This document shows positions 1-8,068 of a stretch of DNA of 64,000 nt, piece after piece. The position numbers were made by a program, and so were the translations under genes. The notes beneath the pieces are model-generated. The model did no database searches and was not told the origin of the DNA. It saw only the letters and a list, made by a program, of their open reading frames with translations. The stretch is from UBA1672 sp964351365 (lineage in GTDB: Bacteria; Pseudomonadota; Alphaproteobacteria; Micavibrionales; Micavibrionaceae): positions 9,927 through 73,926 of the forward strand of contig CAYGNP010000012.1 in NCBI GenBank assembly GCA_964351365.1, given 5' to 3'. Each line of letters starts with the position of its first letter. Positions within the stretch are counted from its first letter, which is position 1.

Positions 1-238
1 AAGCGTTATAGAGGCTTTGAAAGGCGCAGCTTTGGTTTCGTCAGGGAGCGGGGATTTATCAAAAAACATCGTCCGCGTTTTGCAGTATCTTGAATCTGAT
101 TTTAAAACTGCCAGAGTTATCGATCCGGCTAATGCCAACAATGTGATATCCGCAGATATGACGCAGCAAGCGAAAATAAATATCGCGCAGACAGCGGCGC
201 GATCCCTCAAAGGACAGTGGGAAGATTTTATATCGTGA
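1..238 (+). CDS. nucleotidyltransferase, C-terminal fragment (CD-NTase/SMODS-like), cut by window edge
   Basis: The frame is open from base 2 to the TGA at 236-238, so only the last ~78 residues are visible. They include the pattern VIDPANANNVISADMT followed by a helix and a terminal W-E-D-F, which resembles the C-terminal helical part of SMODS/CD-NTase nucleotidyltransferases as I remember them (DP-x-N-x-x-N plus a following amphipathic helix). The catalytic core would lie upstream of the window and cannot be checked. The stop overlaps the GTG start of the next gene (GTGA), so the two are translationally coupled. Family assignment is an inference from a short segment. Confidence 0.5.
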   Translation, partial: SVIEALKGAALVSSGSGDLSKNIVRVLQYLESDFKTARVIDPANANNVISADMTQQAKINIAQTAARSLKGQWEDFIS

Positions 239-951
239 CATCATCCATACTCCACCGATTGCTGACAAATTTTAACGCAGAGCTTCTGAATGAGCTGGAG
301 ACAGGCAGAGAAACGTCCGACCATCCAACCATCAAAGGGGATACAGGAGAGCTGGCCTGGGGCGACATGCTGGAAAAGTATCTGCCACGGCGCTATGCGG
401 CCAGCGGAGGGATTGTTGTCGATTCAGAAGGCGCACAGAGCGAACAAATCGATCTTATTATTTATGACCGTCAATATTCGCCTTTTATTTTTCAGCATAA
501 GGCCACGCAATATATTCCAGCCGAGAGCGTCTATGCCGTTTTTGAGGTCAAACAAAACCTCAATAAAGCGCACATGGAATATGCGCAAACCAAAGCCGCT
601 TCGGTGCGCAACCTTACGCGCACAAGCCTTCCTGTACCGAATGTCTACGGCACCAGCAAACCCAAAGAACCGCATTTTATTCATGCCGGATTACTATGCT
701 TTAACGCGGATTGGTCTCCGCCCTTCGGTCAGCCTTTTGAAAAAGTAGTCGAGGCAGCAACGCCTGATGAAAGGCTCAATCTGATCTGTGTTGCGCAAGA
801 AGGTTATTTTGAGCTGGATGAGGATCGCCAGATCCGGCATGGCATACAGCCTGTCACCTATTTTTTCATGCGTTTGGTTAGCATTTTGCAGCAAAAAGGC
901 ACCGCGCCGATGATAGACATTATGGCGTACGCTAAGTGGCTGGATGATTAA
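235..951 (+). CDS. DUF6602 family protein (nuclease-like)
   Basis: This 238-residue protein starts at a GTG that overlaps the upstream TGA; a longer in-frame start at 217 is less likely. Near the N-terminus it has H-P-T-I-K-G-D-T-G-E, then V-V-D-S-E-G-A-Q-S-E-Q-I-D-L-I-I-Y-D, and A-V-F-E-V-K. This layout (Glu, then Q-x-D, then E-V-K) is what I know from the DUF6602 family and matches a PD-(D/E)XK-type nuclease core. Together with the preceding nucleotidyltransferase it forms a two-gene + strand cassette at the tail end of a minus-strand phage operon, a usual place for cargo. Function is unknown; a nuclease or effector role is inferred. Its TAA shares the TTAA with the convergent stop of the next gene. 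Confidence 0.7.
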   Translation: MTSSILHRLLTNFNAELLNELETGRETSDHPTIKGDTGELAWGDMLEKYLPRRYAASGGIVVDSEGAQSEQIDLIIYDRQYSPFIFQHKATQYIPAESVYAVFEVKQNLNKAHMEYAQTKAASVRNLTRTSLPVPNVYGTSKPKEPHFIHAGLLCFNADWSPPFGQPFEKVVEAATPDERLNLICVAQEGYFELDEDRQIRHGIQPVTYFFMRLVSILQQKGTAPMIDIMAYAKWLDD

Positions 952-2684
952 ATCGTTCCGATCAAATTTTTATAATAAGCATGCTTCCGCATGATCTCGT
1001 CCTGCGTTAAAACCCGCGCATGCGAGTCTCCAAAATAAAAATCCGTTTCGCTATCACTCACACCCAGCAGCAGCTTTTGGTTTGAGAGAATAATGTCATC
1101 TTCAGGATCAAACGGCATCCCTGCAATCATCAAGGTGCCGTTTTCATAGATGCGCATTTCGGTATTGCTGGTCACGGCCAGCGTGATAATGGTGGGCTTG
1201 GCTGTATCGGTATAAAGCCCGTTGGTCACGGTGATATTACTGTTGGTTTCCCTGCGCTTGTAATCAAAGCGCGTCGGCACAAGAGCGCGGCCTGTAATCA
1301 TGGCACGGTTGGGATTAAAACCCCAGACTCCGTTTTGATTGTTATTGGCGACATTAGCCACAAACGTGATGGTCATCCCAGCCTTTGCGCCGTAATTGGA
1401 GACCAGATATTTTAAGCTGCCCTCGGTGATCGAGCGCGACATGATGACAGGCAAACCGTTATGCCCACCGTTTGGGCTATATTGCGGCCTCCTGGTCTCA
1501 TCGGTTTGGAATATATGCTCTGCATTGCCGGAGAGATCGGTAAACTGCTCCACGCGCCCTGAAACATCAAGCACGATCGTCGCTGCGTCCCATATACCAT
1601 CAACATCACCAATGGCGCTCGGCGAAAGAGAATTATCGGTAACGGTAACGGGCCGATCAAAAAACGGCCTGAGAGGTTTCGGATCGCTGTTGTTGCTTGA
1701 CGGGAATTGGTTCGGCACCGGAAAGTTAAGCGGACCATAGCCCCATGTGACGGTCACTATATCGCCCTCATTGATAAAGTCGGCAATAGAAAGATTAAAA
1801 GCGGTTTCGCTCGATTTCTGGGCAGCATACACAATGCTTTCAATGCCGTTGATTTTAACCCGCCAGCCTATGTGCCTAGTGCCATCGATATCCTGCAAAA
1901 GTGTATCGCCGCCATCAAGGTCAAATGTGACGATAATATTTCTAGTGTCCTGATAAGCGGTGATGGCCGTCGCAACGGGGCCCAGCGCTCCGGCGACAGT
2001 CTTGCCCAGATAATGCGCCGCTAAATCGGCCTGTCTCTGTCCGTAAAGAATGCGTCCGGCGCTGTTGAAATGCACTGTATCGACTAAAGGCTGGTCGACA
2101 GTCCAAACGCCCGCGCGGACATAAGAAACAGCATCTATAACTTCAATCTGGGCTTCGCGGATATCTTGCCATGCCACCGCTTGAAGCTCGTTTGTGTCAA
2201 CGCCGACATAATCAAGAACAATGGTCGCATTCGGGCATTTTGCCTTCATCGCAGCAAACAGAACTATCAATCCCGCTTTATGATTGGCTTTAGATACCCC
2301 ATTTATGGTGCCATCTGTTTGCCCCTGATTCCAATGGATAATATGAACATCATTCGGGCTGGGAAAGTCGGCGTCGATCGCAGCCTCCCATGTTGTGTAA
2401 GCATTGCCATTAGCGACCAATCCGGCATCGTCATTGACCCAGTAATTACTATCTTTCACGGACTTTAAAAGCGCAGAACCGCCTGTCGCGCCTTGGGATG
2501 TAACGACCGTGTCAAAATAGGTCAGTGCGCGGGTCTTATAGGCCGCATCGCCATCGCCAGCATTTTCCGTGGTTTGTTGCTGCATAAGAGATTGTCCAGC
2601 ATAGGAAGCCTTTAAATCCAAAACATCCGGCTGGACGTTTTTGCGCTTAAGCCCCCTAATCATTGTTCCGACATAAACAAGCAT
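948..2684 (-). CDS. tail-associated SGNH-hydrolase protein (carbohydrate esterase-like)
   Basis: This 578-residue protein has an N-terminal SGNH/sialate-O-acetylesterase-like domain. Visible signatures are SYAGQSLM (block I, nucleophile Ser, about residue 32), HWNQGQTD in the middle, and DTVHFNSAGRILYG (block V Asp-x-x-His). The second half contains a beta-sandwich, and the C-terminus looks like a concanavalin/LamG-type lectin fold (a stretch with I-W-D-A-A-T, F-T-D-L-S-G-N and H-N-G-L-P-V-I). It is probably a virion protein that deacetylates or binds host surface glycan. It is the last gene of the late operon, and a GGAG site precedes the ATG. The exact substrate is unknown. Confidence 0.7.
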   Translation of the reverse strand: MLVYVGTMIRGLKRKNVQPDVLDLKASYAGQSLMQQQTTENAGDGDAAYKTRALTYFDTVVTSQGATGGSALLKSVKDSNYWVNDDAGLVANGNAYTTWEAAIDADFPSPNDVHIIHWNQGQTDGTINGVSKANHKAGLIVLFAAMKAKCPNATIVLDYVGVDTNELQAVAWQDIREAQIEVIDAVSYVRAGVWTVDQPLVDTVHFNSAGRILYGQRQADLAAHYLGKTVAGALGPVATAITAYQDTRNIIVTFDLDGGDTLLQDIDGTRHIGWRVKINGIESIVYAAQKSSETAFNLSIADFINEGDIVTVTWGYGPLNFPVPNQFPSSNNSDPKPLRPFFDRPVTVTDNSLSPSAIGDVDGIWDAATIVLDVSGRVEQFTDLSGNAEHIFQTDETRRPQYSPNGGHNGLPVIMSRSITEGSLKYLVSNYGAKAGMTITFVANVANNNQNGVWGFNPNRAMITGRALVPTRFDYKRRETNSNITVTNGLYTDTAKPTIITLAVTSNTEMRIYENGTLMIAGMPFDPEDDIILSNQKLLLGVSDSETDFYFGDSHARVLTQDEIMRKHAYYKNLIGTI

Positions 2685-2950
2685 TATTTATTCTCCGTTG
2701 GCTGCTGGAGCGCCTGATTAACCGCGCTCAATTTAGATTTGCAGTCTTTGTGGGCGAACCAAAGATTTGTATAATTTTGGGCAATATCGCGCTGGGTCAT
2801 ATCTTCGCCTGGATAAGCCGGCCCGTCAGCGCATGTACGGAGGCTGACGGGTATGTCCGGCTTAATCACCTTGATTTGCGTCTGGGGAGCGCCCGTACAG
2901 GCGGTCAATAGTGCTACGCAGTACAGGGGCAATAGGCGCATCTTCTTCAT
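2684..2950 (-). CDS. outer-membrane spanin subunit (Rz1-like lipoprotein)
   Basis: This 88-residue protein has a lipoprotein signal ending in LLTAC, followed by a proline-containing and charged mature region with two further cysteines. It starts inside the i-spanin gene in another frame, the usual Rz/Rz1 arrangement. The ATG at 2950 has AAGGAG six bases upstream, preferred over the GTG at 2953. The final TAA overlaps the ATG of the following gene. Role: outer-membrane half of the spanin that disrupts the outer membrane at lysis. The function follows from architecture and position. Confidence 0.72.
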   Translation of the reverse strand: MKKMRLLPLYCVALLTACTGAPQTQIKVIKPDIPVSLRTCADGPAYPGEDMTQRDIAQNYTNLWFAHKDCKSKLSAVNQALQQPTENK

Positions 2951-3230
2951 CACTGGCTCCTTCGATACGGCCTAACAGCCGTTCTTGATTTTTGGTTCGT
3001 TGAATCTCTTGCTGTTTTTCGATTTCCAAGGCTTCAATTTTGGCCTTGGTGTCAGTCTGCAGCGTGGCGAGGCTTTCCTCATAAGAGGCGATGCTGGCTT
3101 GCGACACCGCCAGCTTTCCTTTGAGGGTGGTGATTTGCTGACCCTGCCATGTGATCCAGCCGAGAAAAGCAGCCATAGCCAAAAAGCCACCGACCACCCG
3201 CCAATTTTTAAGAATGAGTGTCCAGATCAT
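2862..3230 (-). CDS. inner-membrane spanin subunit (Rz-like)
   Basis: The protein is 122 residues: one N-terminal membrane segment (about residues 9-27, ending W-I-T-W-Q-G) followed by a long, charged, coiled-coil-prone periplasmic region rich in E, K and Q. The start chosen is MIWTLIL with GAGG upstream; a longer open frame upstream lacks a good site. The 3' part overlaps the o-spanin gene by 89 bases. Position between a holin-like gene and a lipoprotein spanin supports the call. Confidence 0.7.
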   Translation of the reverse strand: MIWTLILKNWRVVGGFLAMAAFLGWITWQGQQITTLKGKLAVSQASIASYEESLATLQTDTKAKIEALEIEKQQEIQRTKNQERLLGRIEGASDEEDAPIAPVLRSTIDRLYGRSPDANQGD

Positions 3231-3471
3231 GATCGCCTCTTTTTGTTTCGGAGTTTCCGTTTTTGTGAGCTGCGTAGAGATAGGCACCGATGGGGCCGCC
3301 AGCCAGAATGCCGACATACGTCAGTATGGCTTGTAGGAGACCAATATCGGCTCCGGCGAGGATCTGATAAGCCACCAGCAAATTTGGCAGCACCAGAAAG
3401 GCATAAACGGATACAAAGAACGCCAGATAGCGGCGCACTTTCATAGGGTCGTTTTGATCGGGTTTGATCAT
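3208..3471 (-). CDS. holin-like small membrane protein
   Basis: An 87-residue protein with a short charged N-terminus (MIKPDQNDPMKVRR), two hydrophobic segments (about residues 15-37 and 45-65) and a charged, His-containing tail. The two-TM layout and the position immediately before the spanin genes fit a class II holin. The ATG at 3471 has AAGGAGA upstream; an extended frame upstream of it is not credible. It overlaps the i-spanin gene by 23 bases. No family could be named with certainty. Confidence 0.6.
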   Translation of the reverse strand: MIKPDQNDPMKVRRYLAFFVSVYAFLVLPNLLVAYQILAGADIGLLQAILTYVGILAGGPIGAYLYAAHKNGNSETKRGDHDLDTHS

Positions 3472-3495
3472 GGTTTTCTCCTTGTTTTTTGAGTT

Positions 3496-3524
3496 GACTT
3501 CGAAGGCGTTCCATCCGTTCATGG
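3496..3524 (+). repeat. 29-bp spaced motif, copy A (GACTTC-N13-CCGTTCATGG)
   Basis: GACTTC and CCGTTCATGG are separated by exactly 13 bases, 33 bases before the ATG of the + strand DUF3085 gene. The same motif with identical spacing occurs at 27088-27116 and 42394-42422, each before a + strand gene. In one reading frame it would encode VDF-x4-PSVHG. Confidence 0.65.
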
Positions 3525-3557
3525 GGGTGTTAAATTGTTCAACGGAAGGAGATATTG

Positions 3558-3968
3558 ATGAGACTGCATTTTCCAATAACCGAAATCCGCAAAGGGATTG
3601 AGGAGCTAAAAACAGGCAAGACAACCCGCCCCAATTATGATTGGGATAAGGGCGAACAAGTGCCAGCCGATCCAGGGTTTTTATTCGTGGGTGATCATGG
3701 CGTTTACCTCATGCCGAACACCACGGACGGCAAATACAATTCCCAAAAGGAAAAAGACGGCAAGAATTTTGTTATCTATGCCAATGAGTGCAACCCCGAC
3801 ACGCTGGAGTTTGACGAATGGTACGATAACAAGAAAGCCTATTGGGGCGGCGATGACGGCTCTGAATATATACGCTTGCAGGAAATAGAGGGCATGATGC
3901 CCAAAGAAGGTGCCAAGCATCTTGTCATCGATATGAAGCCGGATAGCTTCAGCATCGGCTTCGCTTAA
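3558..3968 (+). CDS. DUF3085 family protein
   Basis: This 136-residue protein begins MRLHFPITEIR and contains a central GDHGVYLMPN segment, which matches the DUF3085 family of phage and plasmid proteins as I recall it. No catalytic motif is evident and the function is unknown. It is a single + strand gene inside the minus-strand lysis block, so it is likely independently expressed cargo. The ATG at 3558 is preceded by GGAAGGAG. Its TAA shares a TTAA with the convergent endolysin-like gene. A copy of the 29-bp motif lies just upstream. Confidence 0.68.
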   Translation: MRLHFPITEIRKGIEELKTGKTTRPNYDWDKGEQVPADPGFLFVGDHGVYLMPNTTDGKYNSQKEKDGKNFVIYANECNPDTLEFDEWYDNKKAYWGGDDGSEYIRLQEIEGMMPKEGAKHLVIDMKPDSFSIGFA

Positions 3969-4435
3969 ACATATAAATCCATCGCCGGACGCGCCTTGCG
4001 CAAAAACCCATCAACCGTTCCTGCGCCCAGATGGGTGTTGTAATACTTCTTCCAATATTCAGCCATCCCGCGCCAGTCGTTTGCTTCAGGCAGCGGCTTT
4101 TTGAATCGGAGATAGAAAATTCGGCACATAGCAGCCCCATAAAACAAATTACCGTGCAGTTGGTCGTGTAAATCCATATCCCGTATGGTCAGCCCTTTAA
4201 GAGCGCTCAAAAGATGAGGTTTGCGCGGCAAATATCGCGCCCATATATCGTCATGCGTTACTGGCTCCATTTGAAAGAAGCTTCGCGCCGGACCGCGCCC
4301 GACTTGCTGAATAAAAGCCAGATTGCTCTCTGCCATGGCTGTCGCCATAACGAGCTGCTCGGCGTTGAGGGAGTGAAGGTTAATATGATTAAGCGTGGGA
4401 ACAACGATGTATTCGCGGAATTGTCTGATATCCAT
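3965..4435 (-). CDS. putative endolysin (lysozyme-like phage protein)
   Basis: The 156-residue protein contains ATAMAESNLAFIQQVGRGPARSFFQMEP, presented here as two parts: A-M-A-E-S-N with Glu36 as possible catalytic acid, and G-R-G-P-A-R-S-F-F-Q-M-E-P. This resembles the Glu...G-x-x-Q-x-x-P arrangement of soluble-transglycosylase/lysozyme folds. It lies in the lysis block next to holin- and spanin-like genes. The start MDIRQF at 4435 has a full AGGAGG upstream; seven extra codons upstream are not needed. There is no signal peptide, so a holin would be required for export. Confidence 0.6.
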   Translation of the reverse strand: MDIRQFREYIVVPTLNHINLHSLNAEQLVMATAMAESNLAFIQQVGRGPARSFFQMEPVTHDDIWARYLPRKPHLLSALKGLTIRDMDLHDQLHGNLFYGAAMCRIFYLRFKKPLPEANDWRGMAEYWKKYYNTHLGAGTVDGFLRKARPAMDLYV

Positions 4436-4445
4436 GGCGACCTCC

Positions 4446-4712
4446 TTATTGTCCAATTTTTTTGCGCAGATAATGAATGTCTGAGCGCATATCGGTGAGC
4501 TGGGTTTTGATACTGGCTAAATCTTCGCGCATCTCCCCGACAACTCTGCGCCCCGTCACATCATTATTCACTTGATGTTCAAGGGATTTGATTTTCTGTT
4601 CCACAACGCTCATATGCGATGTGACCCATGTGACAAGTTTTACAAGCGCCGTAATTACGGCCACGCTGTGGGCAATAATGCCGAACAGCAAGCCCCATTC
4701 TGCTGGTGTCAT
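4446..4712 (-). CDS. small membrane protein with coiled coil (possible second holin)
   Basis: The 88-residue protein has one hydrophobic segment at about residues 8-30 (GLLFGIIAHSVAVITALVKL) followed by a heptad-like charged helix to the C-terminus (V-E-Q-K-I-K-S-L-E-H...). One TM plus coiled coil is common among phage proteins encoded beside endolysins. A role as holin, antiholin or tail accessory cannot be told apart here. The Shine-Dalgarno region is purine-rich but without a clear core. Confidence 0.5.
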   Translation of the reverse strand: MTPAEWGLLFGIIAHSVAVITALVKLVTWVTSHMSVVEQKIKSLEHQVNNDVTGRRVVGEMREDLASIKTQLTDMRSDIHYLRKKIGQ

Positions 4713-4739
4713 AGTTTTTTCTTTCTTTTGGTTAGTTGG

Positions 4740-6422
4740 TTAAGGTTGGGTAAGTAAAAAGCCGTTTTCATCGATCCATTGCGCGGCGATATCCACGCCA
4801 GTGGCGGTGATGATTACGGCGCTGGGGATAGCCCTTTGGTCGGCTGTTGGTAGCGGACCGGCCACGAAAATATTCTCGGCGACAACGCCATCACGATCCT
4901 GAATGTTGACGCTGCCCCGCGCCGGATTTGATAGTGAGCTGTCGCCGTAAATGTCATGAACCACCACACCATTCGCGCCGGAAAGAATGACAGGCCAGTC
5001 TCCGCAATCGCCGTAAATGTGATGAATATGAGTGTTTGCAGCCGGAATGGTGCTGTTATCATTATTGCTGTCGATGGCCAGATAATTGGCGGGATCAAAG
5101 GTTTTGTATATGTCGCAGATCTGAAAACCGCAATTATCGGCCACCAAATATTCCATGGTGCAGCCGGATTGTGGGAAAAGATGCTCAAACGCATCCTCTG
5201 GGCATTCGGTCACCCAATTCCAGCGAAACGTAACATTGATTCCGGCAGCGCTTTCCAGACACTCATTGCTTGCCGTGGCCGTGCCTGTTTTTTTTGTGAA
5301 TTTATTGTGATGGACATCAACATTTTCGCACACAGCGCCCACGGTCGTGGAATCCCATGTAAGATAAACTAGGCGGTTATTCGCGCCAACCGCATCATGG
5401 ATAAAATCATTATAGGCAATCTCGCCACCTTTGATGCGCCCAACGCGGATACACTCATTTTTAGTGTCAGTGATGCTGTTATAGCGGACGAGCAGATTTT
5501 GGATCTCTGCGCTGCTATCATCCGAAGTGTTGCGCAGCAAGCCGCTGAAACCGTTCACAAGATTATTTTCAAGAACAAGCCGCGTATAAATATCGTCTCT
5601 GATTGGCACCACGATATATTTGCCGCCGCCCGATGGGGCGCTGAAATCGCAGCTCCGTATTTCCAAATCTATTTGAATGGTTTTATCCGGCACGGCAACA
5701 TTTTCAAAAAAGTCCGCCTGGTTCGGCCATGCGGCTTTGCTTTCATCAATCCGGCAATGTTCAAAGAAGAATTTGAGCGTAGCGCCATCGGGCATAACAT
5801 TGCTGATGGTGCCTATAATCTGATTGGCGACCCCGCCGCCAAACAAACACTTTAAAAAATGATATTCTTGTGCGGCATCGATGCGGATCACATAGGCGTC
5901 GGCTCCTGTATTTAAGACATCACTAAACTCGCAATTCTCAAAAATCACATCGCCGATAAAAGTCGGCTGCACAAAAAACTCCATATTATTGCCGCTCTCA
6001 AATAGGCAATTTTTAAACTTTACCCAGCCCGTATTGTCCTGTCGGAGCTGGCAATGCCCGAAATGGCGGTTCTCAATAATCCACGGATCGTTTTGCGTGC
6101 CAGAGCCGCTGGACGCTTCCGCCGCCAGTCCTGCGGCATAAAAGACTTTCATTTCTTCCCGCGCACTCAAAATGCCAGCATTCGTCAATCCGACCGTGAT
6201 GCCCATAGGAATCCCGACCGTTTCACCGGATGGAACCCCAGCACTGTCGCGGATAGATTGAGCAATATCCTGTCTATAATTGAAGCGTCTGCGCAGCTCT
6301 TTTTTGACCGTTGGCAGCGTCTCCGGCATATGCTGGGTGATCTGGCTTAAAAACCAAGTCCAATCGGGGCTATGGAAGATTCCTGTCTGGGGCGACAGTG
6401 TTTTTCCAACGAATATAAGCAT
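4740..6422 (-). CDS. right-handed beta-helix tail protein (tailspike-like)
   Basis: This 560-residue protein begins MLIFVGKTLSPQTG after GAGGAC. After an alpha-helical N-terminal part (~100 residues) comes a long series of short beta-strand/turn repeats with N- and C-containing rungs (for example V-I-F-E-N-C-E-F-S-D, Y-H-F-L-K-C-L-F-G-G, L-E-I-R-S-C-D-F-S), the pattern of right-handed parallel beta-helix proteins. Its N-terminal MLIFVGKT resembles the MLVYVGTM start of the SGNH protein at 948-2684, which suggests both may share a short attachment segment. It is likely a receptor-binding or polysaccharide-degrading virion protein. No catalytic residues can be assigned. Confidence 0.68.
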   Translation of the reverse strand: MLIFVGKTLSPQTGIFHSPDWTWFLSQITQHMPETLPTVKKELRRRFNYRQDIAQSIRDSAGVPSGETVGIPMGITVGLTNAGILSAREEMKVFYAAGLAAEASSGSGTQNDPWIIENRHFGHCQLRQDNTGWVKFKNCLFESGNNMEFFVQPTFIGDVIFENCEFSDVLNTGADAYVIRIDAAQEYHFLKCLFGGGVANQIIGTISNVMPDGATLKFFFEHCRIDESKAAWPNQADFFENVAVPDKTIQIDLEIRSCDFSAPSGGGKYIVVPIRDDIYTRLVLENNLVNGFSGLLRNTSDDSSAEIQNLLVRYNSITDTKNECIRVGRIKGGEIAYNDFIHDAVGANNRLVYLTWDSTTVGAVCENVDVHHNKFTKKTGTATASNECLESAAGINVTFRWNWVTECPEDAFEHLFPQSGCTMEYLVADNCGFQICDIYKTFDPANYLAIDSNNDNSTIPAANTHIHHIYGDCGDWPVILSGANGVVVHDIYGDSSLSNPARGSVNIQDRDGVVAENIFVAGPLPTADQRAIPSAVIITATGVDIAAQWIDENGFLLTQP

Positions 6423-6436
6423 GATGTCCTCTGTTT

Positions 6437-8065
6437 TTAATATCTTGAAAGAACAACCCATTGCCCACCGTCGGAGTAGATGGTGATGGCAGCAAAGTGG
6501 GATGTAAGTGACCAAATCTGTGCGTCTGCACCGCCCGAACCGTTCTCCATTTGAATTTTGACATTATTGCCGGACGGGTCGATTTTCTTGATCGTGCAGA
6601 GTCGTCCAGCCGCTTGCGAGGGCGCAGGAATTTCAAAAATAATTTGTCCGGTAAAGGCTGAGACCAGATAAACGCGATTGAGCATATCCGATTGATAAAG
6701 CCCGCCTGGAGCTGCTGCATTGTCAACATAACGGCTGGGCCGCGGCATGCGATTGTCTTGGCAAATCCACCATGTCGCGCCATTTGAGACCAGTGTGACC
6801 GTATCGTACTGCTGTAGCAGCGTGAGGGTGCGGTTATCAGGGCCCGCGCCATTATTCTCTTTCACAAATATAGGATTATCGCGCAGATCGCTTTTTTTGA
6901 TGGTCACCCAGCGACCAACAGCATCTCCGGCATTAGGCAGAACCAAATCGTAAGAAAGGTTAAAAGAGCTAACCAGATAAAATGTATGCTCCAGATCGAT
7001 ATTGATATCACCGACATGGTCAATCGGCGGGTCGATATAGGTGGTGCCGCGTGTCATGCCATCGACATGAACGTCTGTAATATAAACATCCTTCAGGAAG
7101 TTTTTCTTCGGAAACCCAGCATCATAAGCCTGATATTCACCCTGCAGGGTCGGATCCCAGATCGCAGCTCCGGCGGTTACCGAAAACAACCGGACAATCG
7201 TATTATCCAGCGACCCGTTATCAATACGAATGCCAGGAGCAAGCCCCAGGCATTCCGCATAAAAATTCGTGATGATATTGCTCCGCGCCAAAAACCCTAG
7301 CCGGAAGCAAGCCTCGGCAGTGGAGTCAACATTCGCCTCACAATCCACAAAGGAATTATTGAACTGTCCGGTCGATATAAAAAAGCCGGAACCGGACATA
7401 GGGGATGAGAGCGAATAAACCCGTACATCATGGAATTTATTAGCATTGGGGCTGTCTCCGAAGGTTTCTGGATCCAGCCAGTCTGTTGGGGTTGTGGTGA
7501 GCAAAACACCGTCAATTTTAGGCCGCGCGACCAGAACGCGGCTGATATTATTCCAGTAACAGGGCCGGTCAAAACTATTCCAGCCGTCAAGCGTCACGCC
7601 AATTTGCGCATCCCAGATCGTTACATTTTCAACCACGTTCTTAACGCATGGAGAAACCTTGCCCGCCATAAAAATAGCCGAAGCCCCGCCGACAATGCGG
7701 ACATTTTGAAGCTGCGAATACCCCTCAACAAACTCCACGGCATTAAAATCTGCCGAATATGGCGGCACTTCGTTTTCATTGAGCGGCCCGTCCTGTGCCT
7801 GAATAATCGACATATCGCCATATCCAATCAGGCTCATGCCGTAATTGAGAACAATCGGCGCTGTGATCCGGTAAGAACCTGGAGAGAGCAAACAAACTTT
7901 ATTTTCCTGCAGACATTGATTAATCGCCGCTGTGTCGTCATTCAACCCGTCTGCTAATGCGCCGTAATCCTCCGGTCTTGGGGCTTCACGCGCAGCCAGA
8001 TACTGGCGCAGATCGAGCTTGTTTACACCCTGACCAGGAACAAGAATGTCATCAATGGTGGGCAT
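6437..8065 (-). CDS. pectate-lyase-fold tailspike with duplicated C-terminal domain
   Basis: The 542-residue protein has a short N-terminal attachment segment, then P-E-D-Y-G-A-L-A-D-G-L-N-D-D-T-A-A-I, the classic start of the pectate-lyase superfamily beta-helix used by phage tailspikes. The C-terminus holds two similar ~80-residue units (residues 360-439 and 463-542), both with YLVS at the start, a central G-R-W/L-x-T-I-K-K and a W-W/W-V-V strand at the end. Such units may trimerise or bind glycan. The ATG follows a GGAG at long spacing. It lies between the tail fibre gene and another beta-helix gene. Confidence 0.72.
   Translation of the reverse strand: MPTIDDILVPGQGVNKLDLRQYLAAREAPRPEDYGALADGLNDDTAAINQCLQENKVCLLSPGSYRITAPIVLNYGMSLIGYGDMSIIQAQDGPLNENEVPPYSADFNAVEFVEGYSQLQNVRIVGGASAIFMAGKVSPCVKNVVENVTIWDAQIGVTLDGWNSFDRPCYWNNISRVLVARPKIDGVLLTTTPTDWLDPETFGDSPNANKFHDVRVYSLSSPMSGSGFFISTGQFNNSFVDCEANVDSTAEACFRLGFLARSNIITNFYAECLGLAPGIRIDNGSLDNTIVRLFSVTAGAAIWDPTLQGEYQAYDAGFPKKNFLKDVYITDVHVDGMTRGTTYIDPPIDHVGDINIDLEHTFYLVSSFNLSYDLVLPNAGDAVGRWVTIKKSDLRDNPIFVKENNGAGPDNRTLTLLQQYDTVTLVSNGATWWICQDNRMPRPSRYVDNAAAPGGLYQSDMLNRVYLVSAFTGQIIFEIPAPSQAAGRLCTIKKIDPSGNNVKIQMENGSGGADAQIWSLTSHFAAITIYSDGGQWVVLSRY
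6440..6988 (-). repeat. internal protein-domain duplication in tailspike
   Basis: Segments 6749-6988 and 6440-6679 encode two homologous ~80-residue beta domains separated by a 23-residue linker. Shared positions include F/VYLVS, G-R-x-x-T-I-K-K, E-N-x-G-x-G and a final W-containing strand. The duplication is seen at protein level; the DNA is not closely similar, so it is old. Confidence 0.65.
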
Positions 8066-8068
8066 AAA

